This document shows positions 18,348-27,376 of a DNA stretch of 64,000 bases, piece by piece. The translations under genes and the position numbers were made by a program. Below the pieces are notes generated by a model. That model was not told the DNA's origin. It saw nothing but the letters and a program-made list of their open reading frames with translations, and searched no databases. This DNA comes from Paraburkholderia caffeinilytica (GTDB lineage: Bacteria; Pseudomonadota; Gammaproteobacteria; Burkholderiales; Burkholderiaceae), in NCBI RefSeq assembly GCF_003368325.1, contig NZ_CP031467.1, positions 4,402,001 through 4,466,000 of the forward strand. The letters are read 5' to 3'. Position 1 is the first letter of the stretch. Every line of letters begins with the position of its first letter.

Positions 18348-20562
18348 ACCAGGCGTAGGTCGCGTTGGCCAGCACGGTTCGCTCGTTGCCGAATACGCAG
18401 ACCGCGTACGATTGGCAGCCGCTGACGTAGTGACGGTCGAACAGGTTTGCCACGTTCAGCGCGAAACGCCAGTCGCGGGTGCGATAGTGCAGCGCCGCGT
18501 CGTACAGCGTATCGCTCGCGATCGTCAGCGAGTTGTCCGGCGCACCCGCCAACGCGCTCTGATAGCGGATCCCCGCGCCGATTCCGAAGCCCGCCAGCGC
18601 TCCTGTATGCCATGTCCAGTCGGTCCACAGCGACGCCATCTGGCGCGGGCGCGGAACGTCGACCGGCCAGTTGTTCAGCGACGCGTCGTTCGCTTTCACG
18701 TTCTTCACGTCCTGATAGATATACGACGCGATGATCGACAGTTCCCGCGTCACGTTTCCGACCGCGCTGAGTTCGATGCCGCGCGAACGCACCTCGCCCG
18801 TCTGCACGAAGGACGTGCCGGTCGGATCGAGATTCGTCGGCGTGGGGGTCACGACGTTCGTCTGATTGATCTGGTAGACGGCCGCGTTCAGCATCAGGTT
18901 CTTGCCCGGCGGCTGCCAGCGCAGCCCCGCCTCGATCTGCTTGCCGCGCGTCGGTATGGGCAGGCCGCCGCCGAACATCCTGACGCCGATGACCGGATTG
19001 AACGACGTCGAATAGCTGACGTATGGCGACAGTCCATAGTCGCCCTCGTAGGTGAGGCCGATCCGGCCCGAGAACGCGCTGACATCCTGTTTCGTTTGCG
19101 TACCGGCCTCGCGGTCGTCTTCGCGCATGTTGACCCAATCCTCGCGGCCACCGAGCGTCAAGGTCCAGCGGTTCCATTTGATCTGGTCCTGCGCGTACAG
19201 GCCGAATGTGTTCATCGCCGTGTACAGGTCGGTGTGGCCGAACGATGTCGGACCCGAGAAGATCGCGGTCGTGACCGGCGTGTAGACCGGGTGGTAGAGA
19301 TCCAGATACGGCGCCTGCGCGAGCCACACGCTGTCGGTTGTGGTCTGCCGGTTGTACTGGAAGCCGAGTAGCAGCGTGTGCTCGAGCGGCCCCGTGCCGA
19401 AACGTGCCTCCGCGCTGTTATCGATGTCGAAGCGGCTGTAGTTCAGCTGGAACAAGCCGGCGTCACGCGTGATGTCGGTCGTGCTGCCGGGGGCAAGGCC
19501 GACACCGAAGACCGAGGTGTCGTCGAGCGACAGGTGCATCCAGCGCAGATTCTGGCGCAGCGTCCAGATCGAATTCAGCGCGTGAGAAAACTGATAGCCG
19601 AGCGAGCCCTGTTTTTTCCGGTAGTTGTTGAACGTCGGGTCCCCCATGTAGATGTCCGGTGACAACGGCCCGTTCGGGTTCGGCAGAACCGTGCCCTGCG
19701 CGGGCAGGAAGTTGTATGAAATATCGCTCCGGTCCTGCAGGTAGGTCGCAGTGAGTGTCAGCGACGTGTCGGCGTCCGGCTGCCAGCGGAAGGAGGGCGC
19801 CAGCGCGACGCGCTGGTCCGCGTTCGGACCGGTCAGCGCATTGCCGTCGCGTGCGACGCCGACGAAGCGATACGCGTACTTGCCGTCCGCATCGAGCGTG
19901 TCGCCGATGTCGACCGTCGTTTCCTTGCGCGCGTAGTTGCCCACCCGCACGCCGATCTCGCGCACGCGCGCGCCGTCGGCCTGCTTCGTCTGCACGTCGA
20001 CGAGCGCGCCCGGATCGCCGGCTCCGTACAGCACCGATGTCGGCCCACGCAGCACGGTGACGCTGTCGATCATATAAGGATCGACGCGCCAGTTCGCGAG
20101 GGTTGTCGTGTTCGGCGCCTGCAATCCGTCAACGAACAACGTGGGCGTAAAACCGCGCAACGCCGCGTACCAGTCGGTACGGCTGTCCGATCCAAACGAT
20201 GAGAACCCGGGTATGTAGCGCAAAGCCTGGTTGAGGTCGGTCGCGCCGGTCATCTCGATTTGCTGCGCGGTGACAACGTTGACCGTTTGAGGAACCTCGG
20301 TGATCGGCGTGTCGGTCTTCGTGCCGGTTGTGGTGCGTTTGCCGACGAGTCCGACTGAGGGCGCGTTCTCCGCGTCTTCCACCGTGATCGCCGGCAGCGT
20401 CACGCCGGGCGCCATATCGGCCTCTTCTGCGGTGCCTTTCGCTTGCGTATCGTTCGCTGGGCGCGTCGTCTGCGCGTACGCATGGCCGACAGCCGCTGCG
20501 CAAAATATCCCTCTCACGGCGAGCGCGATTGCACTTCGCGCCGTGCCCGTTGACCACACCAT
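18346..20562 (-). CDS. TonB-dependent siderophore receptor
   Basis: A 738-residue outer-membrane beta-barrel. The signal peptide ends near AVGHAYA (about residue 30). A TonB-box-like LPAITVED lies near residue 58. The plug domain (about 75-185) has TEVPQTVNVVTAQQI, LNQALRYIPGF and DPYMIDSVTVLRGPTSVLYGAG. The barrel ends with the aromatic residue W (VLANATYAW). There is no N-terminal signalling domain, so control is not by an anti-sigma factor. It starts 47 bp after a sensor kinase gene on the same strand. Fe(III)-siderophore uptake is inferred from the family. Confidence 0.93.
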   Translation of the reverse strand: MVWSTGTARSAIALAVRGIFCAAAVGHAYAQTTRPANDTQAKGTAEEADMAPGVTLPAITVEDAENAPSVGLVGKRTTTGTKTDTPITEVPQTVNVVTAQQIEMTGATDLNQALRYIPGFSSFGSDSRTDWYAALRGFTPTLFVDGLQAPNTTTLANWRVDPYMIDSVTVLRGPTSVLYGAGDPGALVDVQTKQADGARVREIGVRVGNYARKETTVDIGDTLDADGKYAYRFVGVARDGNALTGPNADQRVALAPSFRWQPDADTSLTLTATYLQDRSDISYNFLPAQGTVLPNPNGPLSPDIYMGDPTFNNYRKKQGSLGYQFSHALNSIWTLRQNLRWMHLSLDDTSVFGVGLAPGSTTDITRDAGLFQLNYSRFDIDNSAEARFGTGPLEHTLLLGFQYNRQTTTDSVWLAQAPYLDLYHPVYTPVTTAIFSGPTSFGHTDLYTAMNTFGLYAQDQIKWNRWTLTLGGREDWVNMREDDREAGTQTKQDVSAFSGRIGLTYEGDYGLSPYVSYSTSFNPVIGVRMFGGGLPIPTRGKQIEAGLRWQPPGKNLMLNAAVYQINQTNVVTPTPTNLDPTGTSFVQTGEVRSRGIELSAVGNVTRELSIIASYIYQDVKNVKANDASLNNWPVDVPRPRQMASLWTDWTWHTGALAGFGIGAGIRYQSALAGAPDNSLTIASDTLYDAALHYRTRDWRFALNVANLFDRHYVSGCQSYAVCVFGNERTVLANATYAW

Positions 20563-20580
20563 CTTGTGTTACTCCATCTT

Positions 20581-20603
20581 GCCGGCGCCAACAACGCGCC
20601 GGC
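20581..20603 (-). promoter_or_regulatory. Intercistronic hairpin between the sensor kinase and receptor genes
   Basis: GCCGGCGC and GCGCCGGC pair around a 7-base loop, about 20 bp before the receptor start. No T-run follows, so it may tune read-through, processing or translation instead of ending the transcript. Confidence 0.4.
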
Positions 20604-20609
20604 CTCACG

Positions 20610-22928
20610 TTAAGTTAGCAGCGGCGAGACATCGTCTGTTTCGTGTGGTGCGAGTGCGAGCGCCTCGATGCCCGCGAAATCCAGCGCTTCGACACAAAAC
20701 CGTATTTCAGCCAGAAATGCCGCGCCTGAAGGGTGAATCCTGATCATGTCTTCGATCCATTGCTCGATGTCGGTCAGGCGTCCGTCCTTCGCAAGAATTG
20801 CCAGTTCGCGGCGATCGCTCTCTGGAGGAACGGTAGTGGCCAATCGGTGTTTGCGGCGTGGGCGGAACTGCGCGGAGCCGCTGGAAGAATACGGTACGAC
20901 GTTCGACGGCGACGCCTGTGCATCGTCAGTCATTGGAATGGCGAGTTCGAAAAAAAATGAGGTGCCACGCTGCGGCGCGCTTGAAAGGCTCAAGTCGCCG
21001 CCCATTGTGTTGACAATGCGCTGCGCGATAAAAAGGCCAAGACCCGTGCTGCCGTTCACGGACTGTATCTGGCGAAAAGCCGCAAAGAGTTTCGATTGCT
21101 CTTCGATGTCGATACCGATGCCGGTGTCCGCGACTTCAAAACCCATGTGCCAATGATCGTCCTGGCGGCGCGCTCTCACCGTCATCATGACGATGCCGTC
21201 GCGGGTGAACTTGGACGCATTGGACAGCAGATTGAGCAGGACCTGTTGCAATCGTCGGCCGTCGATCGTCAGCCGACGAGGCAACGACGTCAGCGCCTGA
21301 TAGTGGAACTGGTTGTTCAGTTGCGCGCAGAGTGCGATCGCGTAATCGGCAATGTCATCGAGAAGCGCAGGCAGATCGGTGGCGACCGGCACGATATCCA
21401 ACGGTTGCAGCTCGGCCTTCGCGTACCCGATCAGCTCGTCGATCAGACCGAGTTGATAGTTGACGCTGCGCTCGATTGCATGGATCAGGTTCGCCTCTTT
21501 CGAATCCGCCAGATGCAGCAGCAACTTCGCGTAGCTTGAAATCGTTGCAAGCGGCGCACGGAGGTCATGACTGACATAGCCCAGCGTCTCGATCTTTTGC
21601 TGGTTTTTCTCTTCGGCATAAAGCAATGCTTCGTTCAGCGCCAATGTGCGCTGCGCGACCTGGTCGCGTAGGCGGTCGCGCTCGGTTCTTTGCCAGTCCG
21701 CAAGTTCGACCCTGGCTGCTATTCGCTGTTTGCCGACGTGATTTATCCATGCCGCAAGCACAATGAGATTGGTGGCCAATCCGATGATGGCGACTACCGG
21801 ATTCGGATGAATGTCGGACTTCAGCCATGCCAGACCGGACGGCAAGGAGCCGAGTGTTTCGAGCATGCGCAATGCAAAGTTGAACAGCGAGAAGACCATG
21901 GTGAGCAGCATGATCCGCGCGGTCGGTGTCGACTGACGCGCGAGCCCTGCGGCGACGACCACCGTGACGACACCGAACAGCGCGTTGACATACATGCCGG
22001 CTTGCGCGAAAACGAACAGATTGCCGAATGCGGATCCCGCCGCCGCAACGCACTCCAGCAACGCAAAGCCGAACAATACATAGCGGGCGGGCAGGCTCGC
22101 CTTTTCGTCGTGTGCGATGCGCAAGATAAAGACGATGAACAGCAGCACGGCAATACATCCGAATACCGTCACACTTCTGGAACTCCACTCCGTGGCGTGC
22201 GGCCATAGATAGACTTTTGTATAGCCGCGGTCCGCGGCTTCGAATAGCGCAGTCATGGCGCAAAGAGCTGCGAGGACCAGAAACGAGACGCTGCGGGAAA
22301 AATACGCGATAAGCAGCGCGCACCACGCCAATGCCAGCGTTCCGCCAATCAAGCCTGCATCCCAGAGCGCTGCACGTATCTCCAGTGCGTCATAGGCCGC
22401 TGCCGAATACAGCCTCGGTTCGAGCGTGAGTGCGGTGTCGCTGGCCACCCGGATGAGGAAAAGAAGCTGTTCGCCGGGCGCGAGCGTGAAATCCACCAGG
22501 GGATAGCGGGACGAAGACGACTGGGACGGCAGGTCGGCGGGACCGGTGCCGTCATGTGTCCAGCGGCCGCCACGTCCGATGTAAAAGTCTACGTTCTGCA
22601 GACGCGCGTCCGGGAGCGCGAGAACGAGCGGCAGGGCTGTTGAACCACGGCTGCTCACCACCACGCGTAGCCACCATGCCGAGCGGGTGAAACCTGGCTT
22701 TAACCTGTCACGCTGCATGGGAAGGAAGCTGCGCGGGTTTCCTGTGGACAGTGCGAGTATGTCGTCCAACCCCATCTTGCCCGAGACGTCTTCGAATACC
22801 TGCACCTGGTTCAGGGCGGGAACCCGCTGGCTTTGTTGCCCGGTCGTGTCGAGACCGGCGGCCAATGAGTGAGTTGTCCACCAGCTCAGGCATAAGAACA
22901 GCAAGCGGTACCACCTGGCTGTTGTCAT
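20610..22928 (-). CDS. 7TM-DISM sensor histidine kinase
   Basis: A 772-residue inner-membrane kinase. The signal sequence (to about 25) is followed by a periplasmic 7TMR-DISM extracellular domain (about 40-175) and a seven-helix 7TMR-DISM region (about 185-395). The HisKA domain contains YVSHDLRAPLATISSY, and the HATPase domain has LLNLLSNASKF, VADTGIGI and STGLGLFIAQ. The last 90 residues form an extra helical tail (LAKDGRLTDIEQWIEDM). The ATG at 22928 lies 7 bp after the response regulator stop. It presumably phosphorylates that regulator. The stimulus is unknown; DISM domains are thought to bind carbohydrates or other small molecules. Confidence 0.9.
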   Translation of the reverse strand: MTTARWYRLLFLCLSWWTTHSLAAGLDTTGQQSQRVPALNQVQVFEDVSGKMGLDDILALSTGNPRSFLPMQRDRLKPGFTRSAWWLRVVVSSRGSTALPLVLALPDARLQNVDFYIGRGGRWTHDGTGPADLPSQSSSSRYPLVDFTLAPGEQLLFLIRVASDTALTLEPRLYSAAAYDALEIRAALWDAGLIGGTLALAWCALLIAYFSRSVSFLVLAALCAMTALFEAADRGYTKVYLWPHATEWSSRSVTVFGCIAVLLFIVFILRIAHDEKASLPARYVLFGFALLECVAAAGSAFGNLFVFAQAGMYVNALFGVVTVVVAAGLARQSTPTARIMLLTMVFSLFNFALRMLETLGSLPSGLAWLKSDIHPNPVVAIIGLATNLIVLAAWINHVGKQRIAARVELADWQRTERDRLRDQVAQRTLALNEALLYAEEKNQQKIETLGYVSHDLRAPLATISSYAKLLLHLADSKEANLIHAIERSVNYQLGLIDELIGYAKAELQPLDIVPVATDLPALLDDIADYAIALCAQLNNQFHYQALTSLPRRLTIDGRRLQQVLLNLLSNASKFTRDGIVMMTVRARRQDDHWHMGFEVADTGIGIDIEEQSKLFAAFRQIQSVNGSTGLGLFIAQRIVNTMGGDLSLSSAPQRGTSFFFELAIPMTDDAQASPSNVVPYSSSGSAQFRPRRKHRLATTVPPESDRRELAILAKDGRLTDIEQWIEDMIRIHPSGAAFLAEIRFCVEALDFAGIEALALAPHETDDVSPLLT

Positions 22929-22935
22929 GAAGGGG

Positions 22936-23745
22936 CTACTCTGCATCGACGGTGGGTTCTTCGGTGCCGGCCAGGTCCCGGCAACGCAGTTCCTCACGAT
23001 AGCTCGAGGGCGTCGTGCCGAATCGCTCGCGAAACGCCGTGGCGAAATTCGCGGCACTGGAAAAACCAATTTCGTCGGCGATGCTGGCGATGCTCAACGG
23101 TGTGCTGCTCAACAGCCTTTGCGCAATCCGCAAGCGTTCGTCGCGGAGATACTCGAATACCGTCCGGCCGAGGTTGTCCCGAAACGCGCGCGACAGTCGT
23201 TTTTCATTGGTCCCCACGAGGCGGGCGAGTTGTTCGACCGAAGGCGGATTATTCAGGCTTTGTGACAAATGCCGAATGGCCGCGCGAACGATGACGCTGT
23301 CGCCCGTGAAGTCTGACGCGGACACCTTTTCTTCGGCAGGCCGATTGCCGCTTGCCCGGGCGAGGTGAACGCGAATCCGTGCAAGTACTTCGGCCGGCTC
23401 GAATGGCTTGAGCACGTAGTCGACGCCACCGATTTCCAAACCGTTGAGGCGCTCGTGGAGTTCACCGGCTACGGTAAGAAATATGACGGGAATCGCCGAG
23501 GTGCGCGGGTCCGCGGCCAGAAGCCGGCAGGCAGCGAATCCATCCATTCGCGGCATCCGCACGTCCATCAGGATCAGGTCGGGCGAAATCGCCAGTGCGC
23601 GCTGATACGCCTGCGAGCCGTCGAACCCGACGCTAATCCGGTATCCCGCGTTGCGCAATACGTCAATTAGCAATCGAAGCTGGTCTGGCTGGTCGTCTAC
23701 CACAAGAAGATGGGCATCCGTGAGGGCGGTATTTCGGAGCGGCAT
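22936..23745 (-). CDS. Response regulator with AraC-type DNA-binding domain
   Basis: A 269-residue receiver plus AraC-HTH protein. The receiver (about 10-130) has acidic DDQ at 17-19, the phosphoacceptor D61 in LILMDVRMPRMDG and the lysine in YVLKPFEP. The C-terminal AraC domain (about 160-255) has SVEQLARLVGTNEKRLSRAF and IASIADEIGFSSAANFATAFRERFG. It heads a likely operon with the sensor kinase and then the siderophore receptor. It is also divergent from the adhesin gene across a 466-bp gap that carries direct repeats suited to an AraC-type protein. Confidence 0.92.
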   Translation of the reverse strand: MPLRNTALTDAHLLVVDDQPDQLRLLIDVLRNAGYRISVGFDGSQAYQRALAISPDLILMDVRMPRMDGFAACRLLAADPRTSAIPVIFLTVAGELHERLNGLEIGGVDYVLKPFEPAEVLARIRVHLARASGNRPAEEKVSASDFTGDSVIVRAAIRHLSQSLNNPPSVEQLARLVGTNEKRLSRAFRDNLGRTVFEYLRDERLRIAQRLLSSTPLSIASIADEIGFSSAANFATAFRERFGTTPSSYREELRCRDLAGTEEPTVDAE

Positions 23746-23921
23746 CGTGTAGGCGAAAAGAGCTGACAGGTAACGTTCTTGGGAGCTAACGGCGGCTGAT
23801 TACGCGCAACCTGGGAGTTGCACCGTATTGATCGCTCGCCAGCATAAAGCCGCGAAGGCTATCTAATTGTTAATTAAATTTAAATCCAGCGGTTTCCACA
23901 CGGATAGCAAAAGAATTTTCT

Positions 23922-23952
23922 CCCGGGCAAAGCATTTCGCCCCCCGGGCAAA
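23922..23952. promoter_or_regulatory. Direct repeats CCCGGGCAAA spaced 21 bp
   Basis: CCCGGGCAAA occurs at 23922-23931 and 23943-23952. The 21-bp spacing equals two helical turns, as expected for AraC-type proteins binding the same DNA face. Confidence 0.45.
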
Positions 23953-24145
23953 ACAATTATGCAGTAGCGCTGCCCATAATTCCTCGCGTCCTTACAAAAA
24001 ATTTCTATTCAATGAATCTGTAGCCGTGGGCGGCAGGGGCTTTAAGTGCGGCGGTCGACGCCTCGCGACGGGAAAACGCTGCCGAACGGCACATCGTGAA
24101 AAACCAGACGGCACGGACTCAGATAGAGCGTGACGGAGACCAGAT

Positions 24146-24174
24146 ATGAATTCCTTATGAATTATTGATGAATT
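24146..24174. promoter_or_regulatory. Three ATGAATT iterons at 11-bp spacing
   Basis: ATGAATT at 24146, 24157 and 24168, ending 38 bp before the adhesin start. The regular helical phasing implies a bound protein near the promoter or leader of the adhesin mRNA. Confidence 0.5.
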
Positions 24175-24211
24175 CTTTTATTGACCACAATATAAGTGAG
24201 AGCGGAAAGCA

Positions 24212-26293
24212 ATGAACAAGAGTCGATATAGGTTGGTTTGGAATCGTCGAATTGGTGCGCTGGTGGCAGCGGCCGAGACGCAGCGCGGCGTGCAGGGCGA
24301 AGTAGGGCAGGCGGAAATGAGCCATGGCGGCAGTCCCCTGAGGTCGACGGTTGCACTCGCTGTACTCACGGCGCTCACGTTCTCGGCTGGATATGCCCAT
24401 GCAGATAACCTGGCAGTTGGCGGCGAGGTCGGCGGGACGACTGCAACGATTGGGGGGGCTACGGCTCCGTCCGCGAGTACCGGCGGGACCAATCCCGCTG
24501 TAGCCGGTGACGCGAGCAATACGAGTCAGAACACAGCGGTCGGGATCAATGTCACCGCTAATGGTGGAGCCGCAACCGCTCTGGGTGATACGGTAACGGC
24601 AAGCGGCCAGAATGCCACGGCGGTTGGCGCAAATTCGGTCGCAACCGGCACCAATGCGGTTGCGTTCGGCGGTGCGTCGAATGCGAGCGGCGCGCAGACG
24701 ACGGCGATCGGTGCGCAATCGACGGCCAGTGCGTCATTTGCTACCGCGCTGGGAACTGCCAGTACTGCTTCGGGAGCCGGTGCGACCGCACTGGGTTTCC
24801 AGGCAAGGGCCACGAACACGGATTCGATTGCGATAGGCGAGGACGCATTGTCATCTGCGGTAAGCGCGATCGCCTTGGGCGGGAAGAGCAGTGCAACGGC
24901 GGCTGGATCGGTCGCACTTGGTATTCAGGCGACGGCCAGTGGAACCAACACCATGGCAATCGGTACGGGGAGTTCCGCGGCTGGCTTTGGTGCGATTGCC
25001 GAAGGCGCGGGGGCAGTCGCCAACGGCGGAGTCGGGAGTGTCGCAATTGCGATCGGACAAAACGCGATTGCAACGTCATCGGGTACCCCTGCCTCGCCCG
25101 TTGCAATCGGCGCGGGAGCGCAGGCGGTTAACGGAGAAGCCGTCGCCATCGGAAACGGTGCTTTTGCGCAAGGTAACGGCTCCATTTCCATGGGCGTGAG
25201 CGCCAATGCGGCAGTGGCGGGTACGGTTGCACTGGGCGGTCTCGCGCAAGCAACAGGGGCAAATTCCATTGCGATTGGTAACGCGGCTGTGGCGTCGACT
25301 AACGAATCGACAGCGCTGGGTTCCGGCGCCGTCACACGCGCGGCAACGAACGTGAGCAGCGTCACGTTGAACGGCGTGACGTTTGGCGGCTTCGCAGGCG
25401 CGACGCCGACCGGCGTCGTGAGTATCGGCGCGGTCGGTCAGGAACACCAGTTGCAAAACGTAGCCGCGGGGCAGATCAGCGCAACGAGCACGGATGCGGT
25501 GAACGGCTCGCAACTCTTCTCGATTGCTTCGCAGGTCTCGGCTCTGTCCAGCACGGTCGCTACGGTTACCGCGACCGTCAACACGATTTCGACAAGCGGC
25601 TCGAACGGCACGGTTGCTGATCCAACAGATACGGCAGTTGGCAGAAATTCGCTCGTGTCCGTTTCCAACGGAACTGCGGTCGGTAACGGCTCGAACGTTT
25701 CAGGCCAGGACGGTACCGCAATCGGCACCAACACAACTGTCACGGCTGCGCGCGCAACCGCCATTGGCACGAATTCCAAAGTCACGGCCACGAACGGAAC
25801 CGCAGTCGGTGATGGTTCTAACGTCACTGGCACGAACGGAACGGCGATCGGCACGAATTCCCAGGTCACCGCGAATAATGCGGTTGCCTTGGGTGCAAAT
25901 TCAGTTGCGGACCGGGACAACACGGTTTCGGTCGGTGCGCCGGGTGCTGAGCGTCAGATTACCAACGTGGCGGACGGCACGGCTCCGACTGATGCAGTCA
26001 ATGTGCGGCAGTTGAATGGCGCAATCAACAGCGTTCGCGACGACATGCAGAAATATCGCCGCGACGCGAGTGCCGGCTCGGCGTCCGCAATCGCCATGGC
26101 GAATTTGCCGCAAGCTGTGCTGCCGGGTGAGAAGGTTGTAGCGCTCGCTGCCGGCAACTACGGCGGACAGTCCGCGATGGCTGTGGGTTTGTCGGTCGCG
26201 ACGCAAAAGTGGATGGTGAAAGGCTCGCTCACCACGGGCGTTTCCGGTCACGGTTCCGTGGGGGCAGGCGCGGGCGTTGGCTATCGCTGGTAA
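24212..26293 (+). CDS. Trimeric autotransporter adhesin (YadA-like)
   Basis: A 693-residue type Vc secreted surface protein. It starts with an extended signal peptide region ([22 protein letters not shown]) and a Sec signal ending SAGYAHA near residue 65. The passenger (about 90-400 and 455-580) is made of YadA head repeats of the AxAIGxxxxAxGxxxxAxG kind. Neck/stalk segments carry [10 protein letters not shown] and [10 protein letters not shown]. The C-terminal anchor (about 620-693) ends GAGVGYRW and forms a trimeric barrel. It probably mediates adhesion or autoaggregation. The repeats could recombine. Confidence 0.95.
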   Translation: MNKSRYRLVWNRRIGALVAAAETQRGVQGEVGQAEMSHGGSPLRSTVALAVLTALTFSAGYAHADNLAVGGEVGGTTATIGGATAPSASTGGTNPAVAGDASNTSQNTAVGINVTANGGAATALGDTVTASGQNATAVGANSVATGTNAVAFGGASNASGAQTTAIGAQSTASASFATALGTASTASGAGATALGFQARATNTDSIAIGEDALSSAVSAIALGGKSSATAAGSVALGIQATASGTNTMAIGTGSSAAGFGAIAEGAGAVANGGVGSVAIAIGQNAIATSSGTPASPVAIGAGAQAVNGEAVAIGNGAFAQGNGSISMGVSANAAVAGTVALGGLAQATGANSIAIGNAAVASTNESTALGSGAVTRAATNVSSVTLNGVTFGGFAGATPTGVVSIGAVGQEHQLQNVAAGQISATSTDAVNGSQLFSIASQVSALSSTVATVTATVNTISTSGSNGTVADPTDTAVGRNSLVSVSNGTAVGNGSNVSGQDGTAIGTNTTVTAARATAIGTNSKVTATNGTAVGDGSNVTGTNGTAIGTNSQVTANNAVALGANSVADRDNTVSVGAPGAERQITNVADGTAPTDAVNVRQLNGAINSVRDDMQKYRRDASAGSASAIAMANLPQAVLPGEKVVALAAGNYGGQSAMAVGLSVATQKWMVKGSLTTGVSGHGSVGAGAGVGYRW

Positions 26294-26308
26294 GTCATTT
26301 GTCTGTAT

Positions 26309-26348
26309 CCCGCTGCCGTCGCACTTGTGTTGCGGCAGCGGGGAATTT
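26309..26348 (+). terminator. Rho-independent terminator of the adhesin gene
   Basis: CCCGCTGCCG pairs with CGGCAGCGGG across a 14-base loop, followed by GAATTTT. It begins 16 bp after the adhesin stop codon. Confidence 0.75.
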
Positions 26349-26365
26349 TGCACTACCTTGCGCGA

Positions 26366-26550
26366 CGGGACGTTGCGGTCGAATGTGTCGTCCCGCTCAT
26401 GGCATTGGCAATATCCGTTTCGGAACCCGTACGGACTGGGGACACGGGGACTACAGGATCGCACGGTCTCTCACGTTCTGGCTTGACCCCCGGTCGTTGA
26501 CGGAGCCAGAACGTTTGGCGTCGTGTTCGGAATTCACGACGCCTTTTTTT
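26366..26550 (+). ncRNA. Candidate structured small RNA with terminator
   Basis: Three hairpins in a row with no coding frame. CGGGACG/CGTCCCG is at 26366-26395, an 11-bp perfect stem ACGTTCTGGCT/AGCCAGAACGT at 26473-26514, and GGCGTCGTG/CACGACGCC at 26517-26543, followed by seven T residues. The adhesin already has its own terminator upstream, so this second strong one suggests an independent transcript. The 5' end and function are unknown. It could also be a remnant leader or a second terminator. Confidence 0.4.
26517..26550 (+). terminator. Strong Rho-independent terminator
   Basis: A perfect 9-bp stem with a 9-base loop and a 7-T tail, which works on the plus strand only. It ends the candidate small RNA. 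Confidence 0.85.
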
Positions 26551-26913
26551 GTTCGCGGGGTCCCCGTCGATGGTCTTGCCAAAACGAGTTTCTGCGCAAC
26601 CGCCGCACCGTGTGGCTATTCCCTTATGTCGTAGCCCGGAAAAGCTGTATTTCGAAGATCCCATATTGAATCGATGGGACTCCGATTGAAGTCAAATTAG
26701 TGACAGACACTGTTGCATGCATTCCCACGGATTGCGTAACGCGCAAATAGAACGCCTCAGCCCGATCTCGCTCGCGCGAGCGCGACCGCGGTCTTTGTTG
26801 CATCCACGGGCGAGATTTCACTCGAGAACGTCGCTTGTCAGGTTTAATCGAAGCGTCAGACCGGCGGGTAACGTTTAGCCGTGATCGACCGCGCCTGACG
26901 TCTCTGATTTTCC

Positions 26914-27075
26914 CGATTTCCGCGAAAGAGATTCCCCATTCGGCTCTTTGTCTCCACGGTTGACGAATATACACTCGGCTCGAAGTTACACGAGAACAAC
27001 GCCGGAGACACACCATGCCACAAGCAACCCACTGCTTCGCCATTCCCGTACCTCGATGAAGCGTACTCAGTGGGC
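26914..27075 (+). pseudogene. Decayed duplicate of the hydroxyquinol dioxygenase promoter and 5' end
   Basis: The 93 bases from GCGAAAGAG at 26922 to the ATG at 27015 align without gaps to 32204-32297, upstream of the intact dioxygenase, at about 70% identity by eye. The similarity continues into the first codons, including TTCGCCAT and TCGATGAAGCG. Small deletions put a TGA in frame after 14 codons, and the rest of the gene is missing. Only the leader and the start of the gene survive. The regulatory half may still be functional. Confidence 0.7.
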
Positions 27076-27341
27076 GCGTTCAGCAACCGCCCGGGTCGAG
27101 TTGTCGCTAGCGCTTGCAACGCGAAAGCGCGCAGTGTTTCCCGACGACTGACTTGCCCTCCACGCTCTTCGCGAGGATCTGGATGTATGAAGTGGACACT
27201 ACGCGCATACGTCATAGCCAGATTTCGAGGCATGAGTTTCGTATGGCTAACGAATAAATGATCAGTCTCCAAAGCGGCCGAAAAATCAGGCGCTACCGAT
27301 AGCAGAAAATGCCAGCATTCGTTTTTCACCGAATAGGTGAT

Positions 27342-27360
27342 TAGTACAGTTGTACTACAA
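27342..27360. promoter_or_regulatory. Nested palindromes before the porin gene
   Basis: TAGTACA-GT-TGTACTA (27342-27357) overlaps TTGTA-C-TACAA (27350-27360). The second fits the TNGTNNNACNA consensus of FadR/FCD-type GntR repressors. It lies about 20 bp before the porin start and overlaps the probable core promoter or leader. Confidence 0.5.
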
Positions 27361-27376
27361 ATATATAGGAGATGGG

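Larger units (their letters stand above)
23746..24211. other. Regulatory gap between the response regulator and adhesin genes
   Basis: No gene. Locally AT-rich near 23865-23890, in contrast with the neighbours. It holds two direct CCCGGGCAAA repeats and three ATGAATT iterons, described separately. It probably carries both divergent promoters. Confidence 0.6.
26294..27376. other. 1.1-kb non-coding stretch between adhesin and porin
   Basis: No open frame here looks like a protein. It holds the adhesin terminator, a hairpin-rich segment ending in a strong terminator (26366-26550), a decayed copy of the dioxygenase promoter and 5' end (about 26914-27075), and the porin control region. From 26551 to 26913 I see nothing recognisable except a palindrome CGCTCGCGCGAGCG near 26770. 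Confidence 0.7.

Noticed and set aside
24212..26293. Adhesin repeats considered as a DNA-level repeat array
   Set aside because: The repetition is at the protein level (YadA head motifs) with varied codons, as usual for trimeric autotransporters.
26624..27329. Two minus-strand frames of 139 and 157 codons in the adhesin-porin gap
   Set aside because: One resembles the antisense translation of the dioxygenase leader at 32089-32382. This comes from the duplicated promoter DNA and not from a protein family.
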